From positions 88,549 through 152,548 of the forward strand of contig NZ_VWMY01000007.1 of NCBI RefSeq assembly GCF_008905045.1: a stretch of DNA of 64,000 nucleotides, in the 5' to 3' direction. Positions 26,720-34,272 of the stretch are shown one piece after another. The translations under genes and the position numbers were made by a program. The notes below the pieces were generated by a model. That model was not told the DNA's origin. It saw only the letters and a program-made list of their open reading frames with translations, and made no database searches. Numbering within the stretch: position 1 is the stretch's first letter; each line of letters begins with the position of its first letter. Source of the DNA: Streptomyces albicerus. Lineage in GTDB: Bacteria > Actinomycetota > Actinomycetes > Streptomycetales > Streptomycetaceae.

Positions 26720-27540
26720 GCGATCCCCCTCGCGGCGAGGAACTCGGCCGTGTTGAGGAAGGCGCGGCGGCCTTCGGGGGTGGCCTCCCACAGCGGATCG
26801 CCGGATCGGGTGGCCTCGGCGCGCCAGGCCAGTACCTCCAGCGCGGTGCTCGTGTAGGCGTCGCGCGGGTCGGCCGGGTGCGGCACATTGGCGAGCAGCA
26901 CCGTGACGTCCTGCTCGGCGCGGAGCGTCACACTCGCGCCGGGACCGGCCGAGCCGGTGAAGTCCAGGGAGCCGTCGTCGCGTACCTCCACGCCCTGGAA
27001 GAAGGAGAGCGACGGCGGCAGATCCCGCGGCGCGAGCCCGTTCTTGGCGGCCGCCAGCTTGAACAGCTCACGCCCGGCCGGGGATTCGGACTGCGGAGTC
27101 CCGTCCCCGTACCGCTCCGTGTTCCGTACGAGGCTGGAGGTGCCGCACAGCGCGTCGTGCCGCCCGGAGGTGTCGGCGATCAAGGAGGCGAGGACGCGGC
27201 CCTGGTCGGAGAGGAGCAACTGGCCCTCGCCGAGGTAGGCGTTCCACTGGACCTTGACCGTGTCGGCCACGTTCAGGCGCTCCCACGGCCGGTCGGCGGC
27301 GAAGAGGAGCAGATGGGCGCAGGCGTCGCCGCTGAGGTCGGTCAGCCGCAGTTCCGTACCGCGGGCCAGCACCTTGTGCGTGTAGTTGCCGCCCGCCACC
27401 GTCTCCGCCCACACCAGGTGGCCCGCCTCGCACGGCGGCGCGGGCCAGGCGCTCGCCGGGACGACGGGCATCGCCTCGGCTCGGGTGCCCTCCTGGGCGC
27501 GTGCGTGCGCCCGGGCTCCGTAAGTGGTCGCTGTCGCCAT
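26716..27540 (-). CDS. DUF1989 protein, urea-amidolyase-associated protein 1 (probable carboxyguanidine deiminase subunit)
   Basis: Protein of 274 residues, partner of the previous gene. Family landmarks are LRLTDLSGDACAHLLLFAADRPWERLNVADTVKVQWNAYLGEGQLLLSDQGRVLASL and DTSGRHDALCGTSS. The N-terminal 35 residues are low complexity. ATG at 27540 is taken because GGAGGT lies 7 bases upstream; a longer in-frame form from 27621 would run through the palindromic control sites. First gene of the four-gene minus-strand operon. Divergent from a TetR gene, with two adjacent palindromes between. Confidence 0.85.
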   Translation of the reverse strand: MATATTYGARAHARAQEGTRAEAMPVVPASAWPAPPCEAGHLVWAETVAGGNYTHKVLARGTELRLTDLSGDACAHLLLFAADRPWERLNVADTVKVQWNAYLGEGQLLLSDQGRVLASLIADTSGRHDALCGTSSLVRNTERYGDGTPQSESPAGRELFKLAAAKNGLAPRDLPPSLSFFQGVEVRDDGSLDFTGSAGPGASVTLRAEQDVTVLLANVPHPADPRDAYTSTALEVLAWRAEATRSGDPLWEATPEGRRAFLNTAEFLAARGIA

Positions 27541-27600
27541 CGCGGGACCTCCGGCTCGGCAGTGGTGTGTCTGGGGTCGGTCACTGGTCTTCGCTGGACG

Positions 27601-27620
27601 TGCATGTCCGTGGACTTGCA
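27601..27620. promoter_or_regulatory. 20-base inverted repeat, candidate operator
   Basis: TGCATGTCCGTGGACTTGCA: nine-base arms with one mismatch. It directly abuts a second perfect palindrome at 27621-27640, between the DUF1989 operon and its divergent TetR gene. Confidence 0.45.
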
Positions 27621-27640
27621 TTTCTGTCGCTCGACAGAAA
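27621..27640. promoter_or_regulatory. Perfect palindrome, candidate TetR operator
   Basis: TTTCTGTCGCTCGACAGAAA is a perfect 20-base palindrome followed by TTAGGAG. A very similar sequence, GACAGAAATTAGGGAG with a mirrored CCTGTC, stands before the APC permease at 35878-35901. The size and symmetry suit a TetR dimer site. Confidence 0.6.
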
Positions 27641-27741
27641 TTAGGAGCCGACCGGGTCGACGCCGTTGCCCGCGCGTTGCGGACCGGTTACCGATCCCTC
27701 ACGGAGATCGCCTGGTGAGGCGGTGTGCGAGGATCGAACGC

Positions 27742-28365
27742 ATGGGTTCCAGTGGGCGTCGAGTGGGCAGGCCGCGTGCCGAGCAGCGGCCGGACAGCGG
27801 TCTCTCGCCGCGTGACGAACTGCTCGCCGCCGCCGCTGAGCTGTTCACGACGCGCGGTTACGCGGCCACGACCACCCGCGCCGTCGCCGAGCGGGCGGGC
27901 ATGCGACAGGCGTCCATGTACCACTACGTGTCCGGCAAGGAGGAGCTCCTCGCCGCGCTCCTGGAGTCCACCGTCACGCCCTCGCTGGCCTTCGCCCGGC
28001 AGCTCCTCGCCGAGGACGACACCCCCGCCGAGGACCGGCTGTGGGACCTGTGCCGCACGGACGTCGAACTGCTCTGCGGCGGCTCGCACAACCTCGGCGG
28101 GCTCTATCTGCTGCCGGAGGTCCGTGCGGAGCGGTTCGCCGGCTTCCACGCCGTACGGGCCGAACTCAAGGACGCCTACCGGCAGTTGCTCGCCGCGACC
28201 GAGGCGGGCGGCGCGCTCGCCAAGAGTGAGCTCGATCTGCGGACGGATCTGCTCTTCGGCCTCATCGAAGGTGTGATCCTCGTGCACCGCTCCGACCCGG
28301 AGCGGCCCGTCTCGGCCTTCGCCGAGGCCACCGCCGACGCGGCCCTGCGCATCGCCGGAATCTGA
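27742..28365 (+). CDS. TetR-family transcriptional regulator
   Basis: Regulator of 207 residues. The helix-turn-helix region reads RDELLAAAAELFTTRGYAATTTRAVAERAGMRQASMYHYVSGKEELLAALLEST, typical TetR_N. The C-terminal ligand domain is not assigned. ATG at 27742 follows GAGGA. It is divergent from the DUF1989/carboxylase operon, and the palindromes at 27601-27640 lie in the shared gap. The likely role is control of nitrogen release from guanidine or urea; the inducer is unknown. The same palindrome before a permease at 35.9 kb suggests a two-site regulon. Confidence 0.88.
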   Translation: MGSSGRRVGRPRAEQRPDSGLSPRDELLAAAAELFTTRGYAATTTRAVAERAGMRQASMYHYVSGKEELLAALLESTVTPSLAFARQLLAEDDTPAEDRLWDLCRTDVELLCGGSHNLGGLYLLPEVRAERFAGFHAVRAELKDAYRQLLAATEAGGALAKSELDLRTDLLFGLIEGVILVHRSDPERPVSAFAEATADAALRIAGI

Positions 28366-28671
28366 ACGGAAGCCGGGCCGGAACCGCTCTGGAAACGGTG
28401 CCTCACCCCTTCTGACGAGGGGTTTTCGCACACTCGTGCGCCGTCACGGACCGTGTGCGAATGGCATCGCAGCGTGTAAATGTGGCAGAGCGTACTCCTG
28501 TCGCGAGGGCGATTTCAGGTGCTTGCTGAATATGACACAGCGATGATCCGGTCGGACTAAGCTCGCCCGCAGCGCACCGAGTTGAGGTGTATTCGTGCGC
28601 TTGTTCCCCAATGTTCTGTAGATCCAGTTACCTCCCCCCGACCTCCAGTCGACCTGTCTCAGAGGGCATAC
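28366..28671. other. 306-base gap between the TetR gene and the conservon
   Basis: Contains the TetR terminator (28405-28426) and the unassigned control region of the conservon. The second half is AT-richer than the surroundings (GCTTGCTGAATATGACACAG near 28520). No ORF, RNA gene or clear -35/-10 pair could be supported. A long 5' leader for the first conservon gene is possible. Confidence 0.5.
28405..28426 (+). terminator. Intrinsic terminator after the TetR gene
   Basis: ACCCCT (28405-28410) pairs with AGGGGT (28418-28423) around a 7-base loop, followed by TTT. Short but well formed. Confidence 0.6.
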
Positions 28672-30285
28672 ATGGTGAGTGTTCAATCGCCTCCCGGTGG
28701 CCGTGAAGTTCCCTACGCGCGCGCGTTGTTGCTGCCGGCCATAGTGATGGCCGCGGCGACCGGGGCCGCCGTCGCCCTGGTGACGCAGCCGGCCCGGACC
28801 GCCGTCGGCTGGTGCGGAGCCATCGCGACACTGCTCGTGATCGCGACGGCCGCCGAGGCGGTACGCCGCGGCCGTGTCATCCGTGGTGTGCGCGCCGAGC
28901 TCGCACACCGGACCGCCGTCATGGAACGGCGCGTCTCCCTGCACAACGCCGAGATCGACCACCTCCGCGAGGAACTGCTGCCCGCCGTGCTCCGGCGGAT
29001 GCGCGGGGGCAATTCGCCAGAGGCGGCGGTCCGGGTGATCGTCGACAACGATCCCGCCCAGCGGAACATCCCGCCGACCCAGCGCGCGTTGCTGCTCGAA
29101 GTGCTGAAGATCGTGGACAACGAGGAACTGCAGCGCGAGGCCGCGCAGCGCTCCTTCGTCAGCATCGCCCGACGGGTCCAGGCGATCGTCCACCAGCAGA
29201 ACGTGGAACTGCGCGAGATGGAGGAGGACCACGGGCGCAACCCCGAGGTCTTCGACGACCTGCTGCGCATCGACCACGGCACCGCGCTGATCGGCCGCCT
29301 CGCCGACTCCATCGCCGTGCTCGGCGGCGGCCGCCCGGGCCGCCAGTGGCCCGCTCCCGTTCCGCTGTACAGCGTGCTGCGCGGCGCCATGTCCCGGATC
29401 CTGGAGTACCGGCGCATCGAGCTGCACTCCATCGCCAAGATCGCCGTCAACGGCATCCACGTCGAGCCGGTCATCCACGCGGCCGCCGAACTCCTCGACA
29501 ACGCCACCCGCTACTCGCCGCCGCACACCAAGGTGCACGTCACCGCCGTCGAGGTGCAGACCGGCGTCGCCATCGAGATCGAGGACGCCGGCGTCAGCCT
29601 CAGCGAGGAGGCCCGTACGCGGGCAGAGAAGATGCTGGAGCGGGCGGCGGCAGGACCCGACCTCAACAACCTCGGCGAGGACCCGCGGCTCGGCCTCGCC
29701 GTCGTCGGCCGTCTCATGGACATGTACGACATGCAGGTCTCCCTGCGGCAGTCCGCGTACGGCGGGGTGCGTGCGGTGCTCGTCGTGCCGCGCAAGCTGC
29801 TCACCGAGGACAACGCCCCCGGTCTCGCCCACGGCATCGGCGCCGCCGCCGTACCCAAGGTCGACTTCGGCGGTGTCAAGGCCCCCGAGCGCAAGGAGAA
29901 GAAGCGCCGCCCCACCACCGGACCCCGTGTCCCCGTGCCGGAAGGCATGGAGGACGACGTCCCCGAGGTCACCGAGTGGACGGCCAACGGCCTGCCGCAG
30001 CGCCGCAGCCGGGTCAAGATCCCCTACAGCCAGCGGGTGCTCCAGGCACGTGAGGCCGAGAGGGAGGCGGAGGCCGCCCGACGGGAGGGCCGCCCCGTCA
30101 TCGACTGGACCCGGTCGTCCACGCAGACGCCCGCCCCGAAGAAGAAGGAAGAGAAGGAACCCGGGCTGTGGGTCGAGGCGTTCATGGCCGGCCTCAAGGG
30201 CGGAGACGAGAACCAGCAGCAGACACCCGAAGCGACGAACAGTCCGGCCGGCACCGAGGCCGACGACGAGGGGGACCTCAAGTGA
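28672..30285 (+). CDS. Conservon sensor-like ATPase (CvnA9/RarA-type)
   Basis: Membrane-bound histidine-kinase-like protein of 537 residues that heads a conservon. Two N-terminal membrane helices (about residues 19-60) flank a very short loop. A helical region follows, then a HATPase_c domain with the N-box AAELLDNATRYSPPHTKVHVTA and G-box-like IEDAGVSLS and GLAVVGRLMDMY. No canonical phospho-acceptor His box is obvious. The last 150 residues are a charged Pro-rich tail. ATG at 28672 follows AGAGGG. The gene overlaps the next by GTGA. In S. griseus and S. coelicolor the homologous rar/cvn9 operon affects aerial mycelium formation (from memory). Confidence 0.88.
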   Translation: MVSVQSPPGGREVPYARALLLPAIVMAAATGAAVALVTQPARTAVGWCGAIATLLVIATAAEAVRRGRVIRGVRAELAHRTAVMERRVSLHNAEIDHLREELLPAVLRRMRGGNSPEAAVRVIVDNDPAQRNIPPTQRALLLEVLKIVDNEELQREAAQRSFVSIARRVQAIVHQQNVELREMEEDHGRNPEVFDDLLRIDHGTALIGRLADSIAVLGGGRPGRQWPAPVPLYSVLRGAMSRILEYRRIELHSIAKIAVNGIHVEPVIHAAAELLDNATRYSPPHTKVHVTAVEVQTGVAIEIEDAGVSLSEEARTRAEKMLERAAAGPDLNNLGEDPRLGLAVVGRLMDMYDMQVSLRQSAYGGVRAVLVVPRKLLTEDNAPGLAHGIGAAAVPKVDFGGVKAPERKEKKRRPTTGPRVPVPEGMEDDVPEVTEWTANGLPQRRSRVKIPYSQRVLQAREAEREAEAARREGRPVIDWTRSSTQTPAPKKKEEKEPGLWVEAFMAGLKGGDENQQQTPEATNSPAGTEADDEGDLK

Positions 30286-30689
30286 TCCAGCAGCGAGCCA
30301 ACTTCGACTGGATGCTCAAGGAGCTGTCCGACGGGGTGTACGGGACCCGGCAGGTCGTCGTGCTCTCCGCCGACGGCCTGCGTATCGCCCGGTACGGCGG
30401 CGACCCCGACGCCGCCGACCGCATCGCCGCGGCCTGCGCCGGACTGCAGAGCCTCGCCGGGGCCGTCGCCACGGAGATCCCCGACACCGACGGCAAGATG
30501 CGCATGGTGATCATCGAGATGGAGGGCGGCTACTTCTACATGATGGCCGCCGGCCCGAACGCCTATCTCGCCGTGCTGGCGGAGGCGCATGTGGACGCCG
30601 GGCTCATGAGCGCCCGCATGCGCGACCTCGTCGTACGGATCGGTGCGCACCTCACGAGTCCGCCCCGGCGGAACGGGCAGACCGTATGA
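30282..30689 (+). CDS. Conservon roadblock/LC7 protein (CvnB/RarB-type)
   Basis: Protein of 135 residues of the roadblock/LC7 family, proposed to regulate the partner small GTPase of the conservon. The core FDWMLKELSDGVYGTRQVVVLSADGLRIARYGG and MRMVIIEMEGGYFYMMAAGPNAYLAVLAE match the family. The GTG at 30282 overlaps the upstream stop (GTGA), and its own stop overlaps the next ATG (ATGA). Such tight coupling is typical of cvnABCD sets. Confidence 0.92.
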   Translation: MIQQRANFDWMLKELSDGVYGTRQVVVLSADGLRIARYGGDPDAADRIAAACAGLQSLAGAVATEIPDTDGKMRMVIIEMEGGYFYMMAAGPNAYLAVLAEAHVDAGLMSARMRDLVVRIGAHLTSPPRRNGQTV

Positions 30690-31111
30690 CTCCTCCGCAA
30701 CGACGACGGCGCTTCCCCAAGGAGGCGGCGCCGGAGGAACACCCCGTACCCCCTGCGGAAGGGCAGGGCGGGCAGGGCCAGACCCGCGAACCGGAGCGGC
30801 TGTACGTCGTCACCGGCCAGGTCGAGGGCGGCGACCGCGCCGAACTCGACCTGGTGACCTTAATCGTGGCGTGCGCCGACGCCCCGCCCTCCGCCCAGCC
30901 GGAGCAGTCGGCGCTGCTCCGGCTCTGCCAGGCCCCCATGTCCGTGGCCGAACTCTCGGCCTATCTCAATCTGCCGTTCAGCGTGGTGACCGTACTGCTG
31001 ACCGAGCTGCTGACGGCTGAACTGGTACAGGCGCGCGCCCCGATCGTCCGCTCGGCGTTGCCCGACCGTTCCCTCCTCGAAGCGGTGATGCATGGACTTC
31101 AAAAGCTCTGA
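30686..31111 (+). CDS. Conservon DUF742 protein (CvnC/RarC-type), contains a TTA codon
   Basis: DUF742 protein of 141 residues. A charged N-terminus is followed by RLYVVTGQVEGGDRAELDLVTLIV and a winged-helix-like LLRLCQAPMSVAELSAYLNLPFSVVTVLLTELLTAELVQA. Leu59 is encoded by TTA at 30860-30862, the only in-frame TTA I found in this window. In Streptomyces that codon needs the bldA tRNA. The start overlaps the previous stop (ATGA), and the end overlaps the GTPase gene by 20 bases. Confidence 0.92.
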   Translation: MTPPQRRRRFPKEAAPEEHPVPPAEGQGGQGQTREPERLYVVTGQVEGGDRAELDLVTLIVACADAPPSAQPEQSALLRLCQAPMSVAELSAYLNLPFSVVTVLLTELLTAELVQARAPIVRSALPDRSLLEAVMHGLQKL

Positions 31112-31718
31112 CACCATCCCGGGACCTCGCGCCGAGGACCACCTCCCGCACACGGCGACGGCCGCGGTGAAGATCGTGATCGTGGGTGGTTTCGGGGTCG
31201 GCAAGACGACGATGGTGGGCTCCGTCAGCGAGATCAGGCCGCTGACCACCGAAGAGACCATGACGCAGGCCGGCATCGGTGTCGACGACAACTACGGCTC
31301 CGAGACGAAGACGGCCACCACCGTCGCCATGGACTTCGGCCGCATCAGCATCACCGAGCAGCTGGTGCTGTACCTGTTCGGCACCCCCGGCCAGGAGCGC
31401 TTCTGGTTCCTGTGGAACGGCCTGTTCGAGGGCGCCCTGGGCGCGGTCGTCCTGGTCGACACCCGGCGCCTGGAGGTCAGCTTCGACGTCATCGGACGCC
31501 TGGAGGAGCGCGGCGTGCCGTTCGTCGTCGCCGTCAACGACTTCCCGGACGCGCCCCGTTACCCCATGGAGGACCTGCGCGCGGCGCTCGACCTGCCCGA
31601 GGAGATCCCCATGGTGAAGTGCGACGCGCGCCGCCGGGCCTCCAGCCGGGACGTCCTGATGACCCTGATGCGCTTCCTGCACTCGATCGCCATGGCGGGC
31701 GCTTCGGCGCGGGCCTGA
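31092..31718 (+). CDS. Conservon small GTPase (CvnD/RarD-type)
   Basis: Ras/MglA-like GTPase of 208 residues. G1 is VGGFGVGKTT (residues 31-40), the switch region has RPLTTEETMTQAGIGVDD, G3 is GTPGQERF (instead of DTAGQ) and G4 is VAVNDF. GTP binding is expected, but the altered G3/G4 motifs are those usual in conservon GTPases. ATG at 31092 lies inside the end of the DUF742 gene with GATGC upstream. It is followed after 118 bases by the P450. Confidence 0.92.
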   Translation: MDFKSSDTIPGPRAEDHLPHTATAAVKIVIVGGFGVGKTTMVGSVSEIRPLTTEETMTQAGIGVDDNYGSETKTATTVAMDFGRISITEQLVLYLFGTPGQERFWFLWNGLFEGALGAVVLVDTRRLEVSFDVIGRLEERGVPFVVAVNDFPDAPRYPMEDLRAALDLPEEIPMVKCDARRRASSRDVLMTLMRFLHSIAMAGASARA

Positions 31719-31836
31719 CCCACCTCGATCCCAGCCGCGTACGCACTGCCCGGATTCCCCACGACAGCGGCCCGGACTCCAAGACACCGGACCGATCCCA
31801 AGACACCGGAACCACTTCAGCCTCGGAGCAACCACC

Positions 31837-33318
31837 GTGACGCCTGAATCCCACTCCCTGACCGGCACGGACGACCCCATGTCCGGCCCGCCGCCGAGCT
31901 GCCCCGCCCACGGTACGGGTCCCGGCGGACTGCGCCGCCTGTACGGACCCGAGGCGCAGGACCTGGCGGCCCTGTACGAGAAGCTCCGCGCCGAGCACGG
32001 GGCCGTCGCGCCCGTGCTGCTCCACAACGACGTGCCCTTCTGGATGGTGCTCGGGCACGGCGAGAACCTCCACATGGTCAGCAGCCCCTCGATCTACACC
32101 CGCGACAGCCGCATCTGGACCGCCGTCCTGGACGGCACGGCGGGGCCCGACCACCCGCTCATGCCCCACATCGCCTGGCAGCCCATCTGCTCCATGGCCG
32201 AGGGTGACGAGCACCAGCGGCTGCGCGGCGCGGTCATGGGCGCCATGTCGACCATCAACTCCCGTGACCTCCGCCGCCACATCAACCACTGGACCCAGGA
32301 GCTGGTCAACCAGTTCTGCGAGCGGGGCACCGCCGACCTGGTCTCCCAGTACGCCGAGCATCTGCCGATGGCCGTGCTGTGCGAGATCCTCGGCATGCCC
32401 GAGGAGTACGACGACCGTCTGGTCCAGTCGGCCCGCGACCTGCTCAAGGGCACCGAGACCGCGATCGCCAGCAACGAGTACGTCATGAGCGTCCTGATGC
32501 GGCTCACCGCCCGCCGCCGTGCCGAGCCCGCCCAGGACTTCACCAGCCACCTCATCAACCACCCGGCCGGACTCACCGACGAAGAGGTCGGCCAGCATCT
32601 TCGTCTTGTCCTGCTCGCCGCGTACGAGGCCACGGCGAACCTCCTCGCGAACGTGCTGCGGGTGGTCTTCACCAACCCGGGTTTCCGCGCCCAGCTCAAC
32701 GGCGGCCAGATGACGGTGCCCCAGGCGGTCGAGCAGTCCCTGTGGGACGAGCCCCCGTTCAGTACCGTGCTCGGCTACTTCGCCAAGCAGGACACGGAGT
32801 TGGGCGGTCAGCGGATCCGCAAGGGCGACGGGCTGTTCCTCGGGATCGCGCCGGGCAACGTCGACCCGCACGTCCGCCCGGACCTCAAGGCGAACATGAA
32901 GGGCAACCGTTCACATCTCGCCTTCGGCGGCGGCCCGCACGAGTGTCCCGGCCAGGACATCGGCCGTGTCATCGCCGACACCGGCGTCGACGCGCTCCTC
33001 AAGCGGCTGCCGGACGTCCAACTCGCCGTCGAGGAGCACGAGTTGAGGTGGACCGCGTCGATCTCCTCGCGGCATCTGGTGGAACTGCCGGTGGTGTTCG
33101 AGCCGGCGTCGCCGCAGGACGTCATGGAGCGGCCCGGAGTGAGCGAGGTGCCACGGCCGCGTCCGGACTGGGACATGTCCGCGCCCGCCCCGCGGCCCTC
33201 TCCGGCGCCGCGGCCCACGGTCGACGAGCCGGTGGCCCCGACTCCCGCCCCCGCCGCCGAACCGGGACGCCGGCTCGGTGCCTGGCAGCGCTTCGTGCGC
33301 TGGTGGCGCGGCTACTGA
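31837..33318 (+). CDS. Cytochrome P450 of the conservon, lacking the ExxR motif (CYP157-like)
   Basis: P450 of 493 residues. The haem loop is FGGGPHECPG with the cysteine ligand at about residue 370. Where P450s carry E-x-x-R in helix K, this protein reads EQSLWDEPPF (residues 299-308), so both the Glu and the Arg are replaced by Gln and Trp. The same replacement is known in Streptomyces CYP157 enzymes (from memory). The I-helix reads LAAYEATANLL. A Pro-rich tail of about 70 residues ends in a basic, Trp-rich WQRFVRWWRGY. GTG at 31837 follows GGAGCAACCACC. Substrate unknown. It overlaps the convergent pseudouridine synthase gene by 7 bases. Confidence 0.92.
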   Translation: MTPESHSLTGTDDPMSGPPPSCPAHGTGPGGLRRLYGPEAQDLAALYEKLRAEHGAVAPVLLHNDVPFWMVLGHGENLHMVSSPSIYTRDSRIWTAVLDGTAGPDHPLMPHIAWQPICSMAEGDEHQRLRGAVMGAMSTINSRDLRRHINHWTQELVNQFCERGTADLVSQYAEHLPMAVLCEILGMPEEYDDRLVQSARDLLKGTETAIASNEYVMSVLMRLTARRRAEPAQDFTSHLINHPAGLTDEEVGQHLRLVLLAAYEATANLLANVLRVVFTNPGFRAQLNGGQMTVPQAVEQSLWDEPPFSTVLGYFAKQDTELGGQRIRKGDGLFLGIAPGNVDPHVRPDLKANMKGNRSHLAFGGGPHECPGQDIGRVIADTGVDALLKRLPDVQLAVEEHELRWTASISSRHLVELPVVFEPASPQDVMERPGVSEVPRPRPDWDMSAPAPRPSPAPRPTVDEPVAPTPAPAAEPGRRLGAWQRFVRWWRGY

Positions 33319-34268
33319 GGCGGCTGACCGCCGGCCCAGTCGTCGTACGCGGACCACGCCCGGAGTGTCCGTCCGCTGCGATACGCATGCCTCAGCCCCG
33401 TGACCGGATCGGTGAACTCCAGCACCCGCGCCAGCAGTTGGAGCGGGCGCCGGAAGTCACCGGCCGGCACGGGGCCGGTCACCACCGGATACAGCGGGTC
33501 CCCGAGGATCGGCACACCCAACGCGTTCATGTGCACCCGCAGCTGGTGGGTCTGGCCGGTACTGGGCAGCAGCCGGTAGCGCGCCAAGCCGTCCCGGCGC
33601 GCGACGAGTTCGATCCGGCTCACGGCGTTCGGCTCGCCGGACACCTCCCGGGCGGCCATCTCCCCCCGCTCCTTCTCGATCCGGCTGCGGACCGTGCGCG
33701 GCAGTTCCAGCGTCTCCCGGTACGGGGCCACCGCCTCGTACTCCTTGCGTACGAGGCGGTCGCGGAACAGCGACTGGTACGCACCCCGCTCCTCGGGCCG
33801 CACCGTGAACAGCACGAGCCCGGCGGTGAGCCGGTCGAGCCGGTGCGCGGCCCCGAGCGTCGGAACCCCCAGCTCCCGCCGCAGCCGCGCGAGCGCCGTC
33901 TGCGCGACATGGCTGCCGCGCGGCGTCGTGGCGAGGAAGTGCGGCTTGTCGACGACGACGATGTGCTCGTCCTGGTACACGACCTCCAGCGGGAACGGCA
34001 CCGGCACCTCGTCGGGCAGCTCCCGGTGGAACCACACGAACATCCCCGGCACGTACGCCGCGTCGGGCGCGACCGCCCGCCCGTCCGCCCCGACCACCAG
34101 CCCTGCATGGAGCATCCCGTCGATCACCCCGGCCCCCGCCGCGAGCCGCTCCACCAGATGCTCCCGCACGGTCCCCCAGGCCCCCTCGGCCGGCAACCGC
34201 ACCCGCACCGGATCCACCCCGTCACGCTGCGGCAGGGGAGAGGGCGGAATCCGGGATCTACGTCTCAC
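33312..34268 (-). CDS. RluA-family pseudouridine synthase
   Basis: RNA pseudouridine synthase of about 318 residues. The catalytic motif is GAAHRLDRLTAGLVLF (HRLD, Asp nucleophile), preceded by VDKPHFLATTPRG and followed by TGQTHQLRVHMNALGVPILGDPLY. No clear S4 domain is visible. GTG at 34268 places the start just before the end of the upstream permease gene; a longer in-frame form has no conserved sequence. Target RNA cannot be told. It converges with the P450 gene. Confidence 0.9.
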   Translation of the reverse strand: MRRRSRIPPSPLPQRDGVDPVRVRLPAEGAWGTVREHLVERLAAGAGVIDGMLHAGLVVGADGRAVAPDAAYVPGMFVWFHRELPDEVPVPFPLEVVYQDEHIVVVDKPHFLATTPRGSHVAQTALARLRRELGVPTLGAAHRLDRLTAGLVLFTVRPEERGAYQSLFRDRLVRKEYEAVAPYRETLELPRTVRSRIEKERGEMAAREVSGEPNAVSRIELVARRDGLARYRLLPSTGQTHQLRVHMNALGVPILGDPLYPVVTGPVPAGDFRRPLQLLARVLEFTDPVTGLRHAYRSGRTLRAWSAYDDWAGGQPPQ

Positions 34269-34272
34269 CTGG

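Noticed and set aside
27541..27741. Guanidine riboswitch (ykkC class) before the DUF1989 operon
   Set aside because: The leader is short and is dominated by DNA palindromes. I could not find the paired helices and conserved loop sequences expected for a guanidine-I aptamer. A TetR protein seems to take the control role.
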